A stretch of DNA of 64,000 nucleotides from Akebia trifoliata (Eukaryota > Streptophyta > Magnoliopsida > Ranunculales > Lardizabalaceae): positions 6,138,001 to 6,202,000 of the forward strand of contig CM030714.1 of the NCBI GenBank assembly GCA_017979445.1. Reading direction: 5' to 3'. This document shows, one piece after another, positions 21,430 through 33,700 of the stretch. A model generated the notes under the pieces. The model ran no database searches and was not told the DNA's origin. It saw nothing but the letters and a program-made list of their open reading frames with translations. The translations under genes were made by a program, and so were the position numbers. Every line of letters starts with the position of its first letter. Positions within the stretch are counted from its first letter, which is position 1.

Positions 21430-24400
21430 ATGAACCGGATGGTTCAAGCCTGCCTTCTTTCTTCCTCCAAAGTAAGATCTCTCTCTCTCTCTCTCTGCAT
21501 GACAACCCAAACCTTAATCTTTGTTCCTTTTGATTTCTACAGGTCCCATTCATATCCTTCTTCAAGAACCAGTTTGGACCTCATGGACGGTACTCTCTCT
21601 CTCTCTCTATCAATTTTTTTTGGGTGGTTTCTGATGACCCATTTTGATTTGTTCATTTCTTATATAGAATTCAATGCTTCCTGATAATAATTTGCCCTTA
21701 GATTTAGAAGACATGTTTTAGTTTTATTTGTGTGTTTTAATCTTTTTTTTTCCCTTAGTAATTGTAGTTTGTAGATGACCCAATACGATTTGTTCACTTT
21801 TTATTTTCATTTTTCTGTTTGTTTATGCTTAGTCAACAGTTTGATGGTGATAAATACATGATGTAATCTGATTGGTATTCATCAACCCAATTCAAGGATA
21901 TGTTGAGAGATACATTTGTACCCATTCAACTTCAAAACTGATATAATATATTCATCTATCCAAATTTAGAGAACAGTTAGGCTCGTCCACATGGGCCAAT
22001 GCTCGTAATTTCTTGCCAAACCATTTAAATTCTGTGTTGTGGTCTTTTATCTTTGATTTGCATGTTATTTTGATTGTTATGGTTGCTTCTCAAGCCTATT
22101 CTTCTACAGTTATCATGGTCTTGCTTCTTCCCTAAACCTAATCAATTAGTGTTTTCTTGGTTGGTATATTTGGATACTGTACTTATTATTCAAATAATGT
22201 TGCTTTCACATTGTGGTATGGAGGTATCATTCACCCATTTTATAACTAAAGATGATGATTATTTTTTATTTTTTTTATAAGTAGAAAAATTTATAGAAAA
22301 AAAAAAAAGGAAAAGGAGAGGCCAAGATGGCTTCATACAAGAGAGACAACAAAACAAAAAGATGTAAAAAGGTACAAGAGACCAAAAGTCAAATAAACCA
22401 AAAGACTAATTATCCCTCACACAGAGCCTCCCACTTGAAGACATAATCCTCAGAAAAAAGACCATCGAAATCTTTACGCAGCTTATTCCAAAAGAACATC
22501 AAACCCAAAATCTCCATAATCACTTCTTGAGGGGCCTTCTTCTCACCCTGGAACGCTTCTAGTCCTTTCTTTCTATAGCCCCCAATGCATGGCAAAGGGA
22601 TGAATATCTCACAGGAATCTTTTGTTGTTGGAGAAAATATTATAAGTCCAACCAAGGAAAAGAGAAAGGACCTCAGAGCGAAACACCCACTTCACCTGAA
22701 AAGGGAGAGGAAGTAACGACCAAATCCCCACCGAAAGTAGGACCTCTGAAGGAAACACCCACTTGTCTAAACAAAAACCTCTCGATTAAGGGTGATCCCA
22801 AAAATTTACAATCATGTTATTAGTGGCCTCAAAAGTTGATATTTATCGAAAAGCACTGTGTCCTACCCTCCATAAAGCAATAAGTATGTTATGAAAAATT
22901 ACATCACTTACCAATATTTAGTGCCATGGTAGGGTTTCAATAAATGTTGTCAAGTATAGAAATGGCATACCACGTAATCTGAATGCTACTCTTCATTTTT
23001 TTTAATTGAGCTCATGTGATGATTTAATTGTACATTAATTTTTTTATGGTCTTGCCTCATTTCAAATTCTTTGTTATGGCATTGTGCATGCTGGCTAATT
23101 CTTGAGCCATTGAGATGTTCTTTTTTTGTAAGGGTTTTTGCATATTTGGTCTTCTTTTTTCCACCTTCTATATCGCCATTGTATGTGTGAAGATTAGATG
23201 TCATACTTATATACACAGCTCAACTCGTCAAGTAACTGAGATACTTCAGGGTGGTGTGAAATTGTCCTCAAATAGAAACCCATTTTCTGGGCTTCGTATT
23301 TTCTGTTCAGCAAAAGGTGCGTGCTAACACTTCACTTTCTGAAATCTGATGTTCTACTGCTACCTCTTATCCAGATTCGTTGTGCCTTCTGATTTCTTTC
23401 CAAATATTATTTAATAATGGCACCATCTAGAATGATATTAACACACGTGTGGGACCCGGCCGTTGACTTGTACAGGTGTATGGTTCTTTAGAGAAACCAA
23501 GATCAAGTAGATGACAATTCTGAATCATATCTTGAAACACACGCACAAATACTGCTCGAGTTGAATGATACTCTTTTATGCAGTAGAGTTGTCTCCTTAT
23601 CCTTAACAAATGTTTTAGGAGAATCCATTATTTGGACCAGTGTGCACCTAGAATTTTCAAGAATGAGGGTGAAAACAGGGAAGTTCACTTTCATGATCAT
23701 CGTATATGTGATGGCTACAGTTTTTTTAGATTGCAGTGTGATGTATTCTCATTTTTTAGAGTCTACTTCATATCTACTTTTTGTGTGCACATCGGGTTGA
23801 ATTGCTTTGAGTCTTAGTTTTAAATATATATATTTCCACGAAATATGTTAAAATATTTCTGTTTCTACAAGGCTCGACATGAAATTTATGTGACAATTCC
23901 TTTGTATATACATATAGGTGGAAATCACTATTCATTTTATGAAGTATTTCTGTGAATAATATACTTTGAACGGAATAATTGAAGTTTAAATCATACAAAT
24001 GCTAGATTTTGGTGGAAACATTTTTAGTAAAATTCAATTAAATATTGTTTCGAAAATAAATACTTCAAAATATTAATAGTGTATTCTCCAACATGAAGAG
24101 ATTTCTGTGGTTGGAAAGAGAGGAATAGAAGAGTATTTCAGAGTAAGGAAAAGGTCCCTCAAGAGGTGACCCTAGACATTTTGGGATTATTGTTCTTTTG
24201 GAGCAAGCTGTGCAAGGACTTTGAAGGAGTTTTTTTTCGAGGATTTTATTTTTGAGTGGGAGACACTCTGTGGTGTCTAATGAGTTTGTTGGTTTGGTGG
24301 CTTATTGGCCTTGTTATTGTATTTTCCTTTTCTTTTCTGTGCCTTGCTTTGTTTCCCTTCTTGTAAAGGAGCCATCTTGGCCTCTTGCTTTTCTGTTTTA

Positions 24401-27210
24401 ATAAAATTGTATCTATGTATTCTTATTTCCATGTAGAATGTAGTTTTTTTGGCTGTTGGACTCTCTGATTAGTGCGCCAACATGACGTGGAATGCTAGTC
24501 GATCTTCATTCCCATATTTCATATGGTACTTTATTGCAGTTTCATGACTAATGAGTGTTTTTCTAGTCTATTTTATCATTTCCTATAGCTTTGATGAAAA
24601 TTTTCTCAATATTGCCATTATTTGCATGAATATTGTATTAGTTCTCACATTGATTGAAATTTTTCTACAAAAATATTTCGTTTCCAGGCTGACCTAAATA
24701 GACACCAAGATAAAAATTTAAGGCTTAGTTTTAAGGTGATACCATTCAAAATGTTCCAACAAAGGTGGGATATTATGTGATGTTATTCACATTGTTACAT
24801 CTCTGGATGTGCTTGGACTTGTTGAGGGTTCTGGATATTATTTGAATTGATTGACACATTGCTTTGAGTGATGACCTTTCTCTTGTATCCATTAGTTGTG
24901 TGCTTGTGAGCACAATGCTTTGTTCTTATTACAAATATTGGGTATGTTGCAAGGACTTATTCAGTATGTTAGCTCTAAATTAACGATAGCCTGCATTCAT
25001 GGACAATTGGTGGTTCCTACTATCTGATGCTCTTTGCTGGCATGGTTAGATTTGTCGACCAAGAAGTGTGTACCATGCAACTCAAAGGATATTCGACCCA
25101 TGTCCGAAGAAGCAGCTAATGAGCTAATTGCAAAGGTTTATTTCTACATCCACATTTTATATCTGTTTCTGTATTTACAATCACTACAAAGGCATAATCC
25201 CAAATATTTGGGGTCAGCAAAACAAATTTGTTCCTCCATTCCACTCTATCCCAAGTCAAGTCTTATGTTACTGAAAGTTGGGTCTCTCTCTCTCTCTCTC
25301 ACACACACACATACACACAATAAACTTAGAATATTCCTTCTGAGGTTTTATTTACAAAATTAATTTATTCTGATTTTATGTGTTATTTAGGTCCCCAGAT
25401 GGAATCTGGTAAATGAAGGCGGTACCTTGAAGCTGAACCAATCATGGAGAGTGAAGAATTTTACTAAAGGGCTGGAGTTATTTCAGATGGTAGCGGATAT
25501 TGCAGAAGCAGAAGGTATTCTCTCCCTTTGCATTCAGGTTTACGAATCATTTGTTTCACAGGACCATCTAATGGTTTGAGGGAGTTTTATGGACATAATA
25601 ACTGTTCTAAATATTCATGTTATTTTAAAAACAAAACAAAAAACTGTTGTAGATATGTGAATTCAAGGGCAGTGTGATTTCTGGTGTTAATGAAATTTGT
25701 GCTCATGCTTACTGAGGTACATCATTTCATTTTTATACATGGAGACTTGCCCAACTAGATTGTAGAGTTTCTTGGCTCTGTTATTAATTCATTCTTTCAA
25801 TATATCTGTGTGTGTGAAAAAATGGCCAACCGACGCACCCTGACCTAGAGTCAAGCTTTGTCTGCGTGATTTGTGTCTCAGGTTGAGCATTGACTGAGTA
25901 CTTACGGCCTAAAGCGGTTTGCAGCTCAGGTTGGGCTCGTACTGCTTCTCGACCCGACCCTACCTCCTGAGTTTCACCTTATAAGAATATGAATCTTTTA
26001 ATTAAATGATCAAAGTCAGTGAAGATGTAGCACATTGTGCAATTAAGGGGGCTCTAATCTCTAAGATTCCCAAACTAATGTTAATGTAATATCTTTTAAC
26101 GTGTTCTACTTTTATTGCTTCCACTTTCATATCTTTAATGTGACAACATAGTTTGATGTACTAAATTGATTAAGCTAAGGTCAACCCTTAGAGCAATTAT
26201 ATATCATTTAATCTTTTAATTCAAAATCCAAATGATTCCAATTAGGATAAACAAGCTACCTAATTGAAATAAAACATACGGGCACTAAGAGATTAGCAGG
26301 GCATACTAGATTCTAGAATACAAGATCTTTGAAAATTGGATTTGGAGGAATGTGCTAGACAATTGGGAATTGTCTTAGCTCTAGTGTTCTTTAAAGCCTC
26401 TCAATTGCTATGATGAGATTTTGCAAGGTTTGATTGACTAGAAAACATGCTAGAGTTCTTTCAAAGTATTGTTGTTTAGTTAGTTTATACTTTGAGGTAG
26501 GCATTCCAATTGTATGATTTTACCAAATTTTGATGAGCTAATCAATCATCTTGTTTTCAATGCAGGTCACCATCCAGACCTTCACCTTGTAGGGTGGAAC
26601 AATGTGAATATCGAAATATGGACGCATTCAGTGGGTAAGCAATTCCTATTAGGCTATTACTGAATCATCTTTATGGCACCTAAAATTTCTTCTTGTGCAC
26701 GTCTTCTGAATAGTGTTGCACTCCTTTTATTTTTTTTAGATATTTTGACATACAAAGTGACTTGTCCATTTGGTCCGTGTGGAAATGAGTCAAGATCTGA
26801 TTTTGGTGGTCAAAAAATTCATGAATTTCAACTTTTTCAATAAAAAAAGAGAAGATAAATATAGAGGTCAATATATTATTTTAAAAACTCAGGGAGGAAA
26901 CGTGGGTCTGGTGTGCATATGTGCAGTGAATTTATGGCCTATGTTATGTACTTTATGATTGGAGAATGGCAGAAGAACTTTTGGTGTAGGTTCTATTTAA
27001 TCACTGAAACTCAAAAAAAAGAAAAAAAAGAAAAGAAAGAGATTTGGGTGTAATTCTATAATTGCCCATGTCGATACTAACAGTGACCGATAACATGGTG
27101 TACACATTTTTGTTTGCACAGGTGGGCTCACAGAGAACGACTTTATTCTGGCCTCGAAGATCAATGGTCTTGACCTGCAACACCTGCTTAGACGAAAAGC
27201 TGCTAACTAA
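21430..27210 (+). CDS. pterin-4a-carbinolamine dehydratase, organellar
   Basis: Exons 21430-21471, 21543-21589, 23219-23316, 25050-25135, 25391-25514, 26566-26634 and 27122-27210 join in phase to 184 aa. Residues 1-62 are rich in Ser, Arg and Lys with few acids, as in a mitochondrial or plastid transit peptide. The catalytic domain spans about 66-180. It carries the complete family signature: E130-x3-H134-H135-P136, W143, H153 and D162 at the expected spacings. The enzyme dehydrates 4a-hydroxytetrahydropterin, recycling the pterin cofactor of aromatic amino acid hydroxylases; in plants related proteins also act in Rubisco assembly, so the exact role is open. Exon 3's acceptor was chosen because only it keeps the frame with exon 2. 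Intron 2 holds a minus-strand LINE tail and intron 3 a plus-strand one. Least certain are the borders of exons 2 and 3. Confidence 0.88.
22262..22780 (-). mobile_element. 5'-truncated LINE 3' end (minus strand)
   Basis: Read on the minus strand, the segment ends in a frame with EILGLMFFWNKLRKDFDGLF and KWEALCEG. This is the tail that follows the zinc-binding domain of plant LINE reverse transcriptases and matches the copies at 24100, 32100 and 36110. The untranslated end ccatcttggcctctcc and an A/T-rich tail follow at about 22262-22330. It lies antisense in intron 2 of the dehydratase gene. Confidence 0.65.
24090..24420 (+). mobile_element. LINE 3'-end remnant
   Basis: Decayed frame with ILGLLFFWSKLCKDFEG and WETLCGV, then the family's untranslated end gccatcttggcctcttgc and taataaaattgta. 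It is the same family as at 22262 but in sense orientation, in intron 3 of the dehydratase gene. Confidence 0.6.
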
Positions 27211-27924
27211 CAAACCATGTCGAATGCAATAGAAAATTTTCTTTACTAGTCATAGGACCTTATATTACATGATAGCTTTATTTCTTTCTCGGCAATGAAG
27301 TCTTAATTTGCATCTCTTTCTGTCTTAGTTTGATGAGGGCATTCTTGCCCGAGTTCTTCAGCTACTTACGTTGAGGTTGTTTTGACAGTTTCTTTGTATA
27401 TGGTTTCATTTATGATCTAAACATAGGTAGACTCGTGGAGTAAGTTCTTCCCGATATTCCTAAATTTTCACCAATAAAAATACTCATTTAAAAAAAAAAA
27501 AGAATTTACATTTGTGATTTGTTGGATCTCTCGACATTGAGGGTCTTATAATTTAGGAGGGGATGCTCTGTATCATACTGTATCCTCTGTTTTTTTTTTT
27601 TCATCCCTTATAAATTCCTCTTTGTTATAAAAGAAATTGTTTCTTAGAAACAAATCAACAACACTTCGATGAAAATTTATCAAAGTCAGATCATGGAAAA
27701 ACACATGATCCCAACCTTTAGGACATGTAATGTAACTGTCAAATTATCGAGATATGGTTCATTAGGCCAAGTCATGTAAAATAAATATTTTATTTATTTT
27801 TTCCCCAGATAACATGTTAAAGAAATCAAGTGATGAAGTGGGATCTTATAATCCAAACCCAAGGTCCAATACCAGATTACTTGGGAAACAAAAAAATCAG
27901 AGTTAGATTGTCACACGATAACTA
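27211..27924. other. 3' flank of dehydratase gene
   Basis: Probably holds the 3' UTR and polyadenylation region (AT-rich, caataaaaa at about 27472). No other feature. Confidence 0.4.
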
Positions 27925-28945
27925 AAATTGTGGGGACAGTTTTGGACAATCAAATTTTGGTGTCGAATCACTTCTACACTGCCTTCTCTCATTATAATAG
28001 TAAAGATAAATAAAAGACCAACAATCTATTGTACATGGACAGACTAAATATTTGATGTAGCCACTTCCCCAACGCGCATGATTCTGGCATTGCTATCCTA
28101 AGATATGGTGGACCTTGTCATTATCTATCGTCTGATTGTAATTAGATAGCAATAAAAACATCAATATTTGATCGATCAACATTAGTTATTCTTTGATTTT
28201 TAGTAATTATATTATTTATTATGCGATGGTGATTGTAAAAGCCATTGAAAATTACAAAATCGGTTACGAAAATAAAATTCAAAGATAGATCTACTGAATC
28301 CATGTATGTTTGCCCCACTCAAGTAATTAAATTCCAATCTTGACAAGGTTGTGTTGCTTTTAATAATGATAATTAAACCAACATATTACCTAAATGCACC
28401 GTAATGAGTACCATGTGGAACCGAACCATGTCATGTATTACGGGTTTCTCCATGGATCACACATACATTACCTTCTAGCTACACAATAGTTAATGTGTGA
28501 ATAAATGCATCTGATATGAGGATGGAATTACTAACAACAATTAGGTTATAAATGTTTAACCAATCACCTCTTTGATATTATAGTCACATTAATAAAAGAA
28601 ACAGTTATTTGACTTTATTTTTCATTTTTGATTTGATAATTAATTTTTGTAGCATTTAAGAATAAGATTTATTCAGCCAACTCAGACACTTGAAAAATTC
28701 TTATGACTTTTGCATCCTTGTCATGGTAATCATTTAACTTAATTATTATTTTTAAGACAATTATTTTTATTTTAATAGAAATATATAATTCATTTATAAC
28801 TAATTTGTATTTTAGTACTTCGCTTTGAAAGACTAAAATCAGACTGGGATGTTGGAGAAAACTGATTGAAAAAATAAGATAAGGTAATCGTTCATAATTA
28901 TATGTACTTCTCTATTCACTGATACATGTATGACATATAAAGATA
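27925..28945. repeat. dispersed repeat copy 2
   Basis: Matches 6540-7860 nearly end to end. It lacks the SINE found there, so it preserves the pre-insertion arrangement. A third partial match to the start (ggtgtcaaaccacttctg, ctctcattatattagtaaag) is at about 29640-29695. Noncoding. Confidence 0.7.
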
Positions 28946-30782
28946 CATGCTCCAAGATAGTCTAAAGTTGGACCCAACTGATTTAAGGCAGTGATGGTGA
29001 TAGTTATGTTAGGTACATGGGGTGGTCCAAAATATTGTTTATGTGAGATTTACAACAATTTAAGATTTTTAATAGTCCAATTCCATACTTTTATAAAATA
29101 CTCCAGTTCCAATTATATACAGATGTTGATAGTGAGGATGGAATACAACGATGCACTAGACTGTGATACAACACTTAATTTGAGGGAACTTTTTAGCACT
29201 ATAAAGTTGGAATTGTAAATACTTGCTAACGAGGAATGAACTCAATCGAAAGCTTCCAAGTCCCAGAACTACCATATGGACTTGATTGAGAATTCCAACC
29301 ACCAAAATTAAGAGTCTCGGGTGATTGCATTAATTGTGGTAGAAAATATATAAATAAAAATCAGATTAACTTGGGTTGATTTTTTTTGAGTCAGATTTCC
29401 CTATCTGTAAGAATATGTTATTAATATGGAGGAATGTTAATTTTGATTCCTACACCTAACATGTATTGTAATTTAAATAGGGATTAAAGGGTTTTTGAAG
29501 GTTATATAGTAAAAATGATATTTTTATAATTTTGAAAACTAAACAAGGGTGTAATTTTCTTGATTTTTTTTTTTTTCCAAAATGACATTGATTATCTTAA
29601 GTTTAAATATAATCCCAGGGCATTTATGACCACTAAAATTTTGGTGTCAAACCACTTCTGCTCCGCTGTCTCTCATTATATTAGTAAAGATATACTTTTA
29701 GTTAAATGAGTAAGTTTTTGGAAAATATCGATTAATTTAGATGAATCTAAATGATAAGCAGTAAACTCATTTTAAATTTAGGGGTGACAATGGGTCGATT
29801 CTAATTATTGATCGATTTGGTTCCTTATAGGGGTAGATTTACAATGAGGGCTATAGGAGCACTTGTCACCACAAGAATTTTCAAAGTCTATGAATTAGTG
29901 AACTCTTGTGACAGATTTTAGTGGCCCATAAAAGAGTCTGCCTATTTTTTTTTTTCATTTTTTATTGTCCCCACAAATGTTTTTCTACTCTTGGTTGCCC
30001 CTACATGGCAAAATCTTGGTTCGGCATTTGGTTCCTATGATACTTAGAACCATTATTTATTTTTGATTCCAGTTCGATTTTGATTCTAAAGAATCCAATA
30101 AGGAAAAAAATATTTCATCCTAATACATTTGTATTTAAAAAATAAAAAAATAAAAAAATAAATAAAATAAAACCTATAATCTAAAAAAATATCAACTTAA
30201 CTATAATTTGTTCTACTAAAGATAAGAGTTAATGATTGAAAAAAAAAATTATCTTAGCATAATTAATATGAAAAAATTGAAGAGCTTTTATGTAAAATAC
30301 ATTAATTTTAAAATGCTTAAAAACCTTAAATCATCAATAATAATTAAAAAAATGACAAAACAAAATGTTAGGGTTCTGATTTCTATTAGTTCCATGCTTC
30401 TGTCTTTGACCTGTCTCTAATCGATTCCAATAAAATGGGAATAAGAATCAGGGTTTTCGATTTCGATTTGTATTGGATTATGATTAAATGGTACATCCAT
30501 TGACACTCCTAATTTTAGATAATATCCATTTTTGTAAAAGAGATAAATACCAAAACGGGTATATAACCCTTCTGACTTCTGAGTGCCCGACCAGTAATTT
30601 CGGCAAAAGCATATGACCGTTTTCGTAAAACACGTACCCTTGTCTCAAATATTCTTCACCATTATGTTTATCAATTATCAGAGCGTTTCCTTGGGACCTT
30701 GGGAAGAGGAGATTGATCCATACATCCATCCATCCATCCCAAACGAACGAGTATTGATTTTGTATTTCTTTGAAAGAAGACT
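28946..30782. other. intergenic upstream of PDCD5, with decayed hAT-like element
   Basis: From about 29781 (aggggtgacaatgg) to 30512 (ccattgacactcct) the ends form an inverted pair like the hAT ends at 15980. The interior has gattctaat/ttggttcc and rattccaat-type inverted words. Target duplications are not clear. The last 250 bp probably include the PDCD5 promoter and 5' UTR. Confidence 0.45.
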
Positions 30783-33700
30783 ATGGTACGTTTGCCGATT
30801 TCTTCAGCTTTTTTCCCCCAAATCTTATAAATTTTTGATATTGTGGAATTCTAGGGTTTTACAGATTTCCAAGTTCAGTTATCTCTTCTTTTGCATTGAT
30901 CAAACCAATCTTTCTTTGCTTCTGCCGAAATCTCTCAATCGAATCCTTTAAGGTTCTTTTGAATGCAGAAGTAATGTTTTTGGATCTGCTGTATAATTGC
31001 TTAGAAGGAAAAAAAAATCCTATTTTTTTATTTTTAGATTTTTCGTTGATAGAAATTCTTGTTTCAGAACTATTCTTGATGTTGAAGTTCCTGATGTAGA
31101 TGTGATTATTCGGAGACTAAAATCTTGCTAAAAATGAGTTTTTTTCTAAAGTTGGAGACGTTGGGAAATTTCGAGAATTTAGTTTGTTGAGCCACCCTTC
31201 ATGATTTTTTGTCTCAAGTTACAGCTCAATATTGATAGGTTTGAGAGAAATTTATGGGATGGAGAGAGGGATGGCAATGTTACCACTTGGTGGAATTACC
31301 CATTTTATCAAATCAAATGATAGAGGCAGTTGTGGGGCTTTTTAAACAGTCAAGCTATTGTAAAAATGGTTGTAGAGATTTTGAAATGTAACTTTCATCA
31401 AGTTTGGAAGCAGAAAAAATGTTTTGGATGTAAATTTCTTTTTGGGCAATTTCCAAAATATATTATACTTTTATTTCATCTCAAGGAAGGGAGAGTATAT
31501 GATTGAATTTTTGGAGGATCTATTGTGTGGAGGTAATGTTTTCAAGATCTTTGATCTTATATGCTTATGAGGAAGAAGAGAAGAGGGAGTGGTGATGGAA
31601 TATCAGAAACATTTAATCACTTAACGACTTGGACCTTTTCTTTTCCCTATCCTTGGATTCAAGTGGTCCCCACTCCTTCCCATATTGGTTGATGTTAACA
31701 TCGCGCGGCCCTTCAAGGGTTTAGTTAGCGTTGTTAACCAAAATTTAATGGTGGTCCCTTGGTATAAGTAGTGGGCAGATTGTGCCTAATATGTTTGTCT
31801 TATGCGATCCTAGTGTGGAATCGCGTGCACCATCTGTTAGTGCATAGTAGTTTCACGAATGAAGTGTGGTTCTTCTCTCTGATGGTGTACTCTGGTATGT
31901 ATTGGATCACGACTTCGAAGTTACATGAGCTTATTTTGGGTTAGAACCCTAAGGCTTTCAATTGAAAAGGCAGGATATTATGGCAGCCCCTCCTTTGTTA
32001 TTTGCTTTGTTGGGCCATTTGGAAGGAGGGAAATGGTAAAACTTTTGAAGATCTATCATTTGGACCACTTCCATCCCTTCTAAAATATCCTTTTTCGTTT
32101 GGTTGGCTTCCCTTGGGAAAATTCTTACATTGGATAATTTAACTGCTCGAGGGTGGATCACACCTAATTGTTGTCCCCTGTGCATGAAAGATGGGGAGTC
32201 TGTCGACCACATCTTAATTCATTGCACATTCTCTCATCAAATTTGGTCATTATTCCTTGGTCTTTTTTGTATTCAGTGGGTCATTCCTTGTAAGTTCTCC
32301 TTGTTGTTAGAAGGGTGGGCCAATAATGTTTTCTCTTCCAGAAAAAGATTCTTGTGGGCTATTCTTCCCTCGGCTATTGCTTGGGGGGTGTGGAATGAGA
32401 GAAATAACAGGGTGTTTAACAATAAGATGAGAAGCTCTCACGGCACATTCTTGGAGATTTTGGGCTTGTTATACCTTTGGATGAAGCAGAACATTGAGTT
32501 CAAGGGGATTACTTTTGATGACTTCGTTTTTAGATGGAACTCTTTATGTAGTCTTTGATGCTTTAATTTCTTTTTGATTTGTAGATTGTTTAGAGGCTTT
32601 CTCGGCCTCTTTGTACTTTGTTTTCTTTCATTCAATATATTACACTTATCAAAAAAAAAAAAACTTTTGAAGATAAAGAGACCCCTTGTGAGAATCTAAT
32701 CTTGAAAGTGAAAGTCTATATTTGGACATCCATTTTCTTTGTAATATACTTGTAAATGATGATATAATTTTACGTTTTCCTTCTTTACAAGTTTCTTTCT
32801 CATTAGTTTCTATTACATATATAGACTTGCACTTTAATACAATTCATTTTATTAAGTTTCCCCAAAAAAATGTACTGGAAAAAATGAAGCTAGTTCTCTT
32901 TCAACATATGTTAATAATTGTTGAGGATTTTGTTATTCATAACTAGCTTCTTGGTTGAAAGCATTCTAAGAAAAGTTAGATTCCATAAGCAAGGATATAG
33001 CCGTGTATTGGTATTTGTTATAAATTCTTGAATTAACCACGAAGAAATAGCCATATAGCCATGTATTTGTTAGCTGTTGATTTTAAGTTCATTCTTACCT
33101 ACAATTTCCTGATTTATGCTAATTAGCTGCAAATCTCATTATTTATGGTTCCAGGACACTTTTGATGTTTTTTATTTTGAATTTTTTTTAAATTCTAAAT
33201 CATCAATTTAAGGATTTTTGGCACACAAGCTGATATTTATGAGTTTCATGTTTATGCCTCTGTTTGGGTTTGAAGCAGTTATTGAGTCCTTAAAATTGGC
33301 TTATTGTTTCTTACTAGGCTGATCCAGAATTAGAAGCTATCAGGCAAAGAAGAATGCAGGAGCTAATGGCGCAACATGGGCTTGTAAGTGCAACTTCTTC
33401 TGAGTATATGGCTTCCATTGCAATAGCTCAGTACAATTTCGTAATTTGTTATTGTATGATGGCATTGCTAAATGAACTCCGCTGACTATTAGGGAAATCA
33501 ACAGAACTCTGAGAAACAGAAACAACAGGAGGATGCCAAAAGGTTGGTTTGATTATTTATGAGAGCTTCTATTGCCACGCCAACTTTTACTAACAGCACC
33601 CCAAATGTCTGTTAATTCTTTGGTGAGTTACATATGAATTGGGGTGCTGTTAGCAAAAGCTGGTGTGGCAATAGAATCTCTCTTATTTATTTACTGAATG

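Noticed and set aside
23427..23998. Overlapping short frames on both strands in the dehydratase intron
   Set aside because: No homology, and mutually overlapping frames are typical of noncoding DNA.
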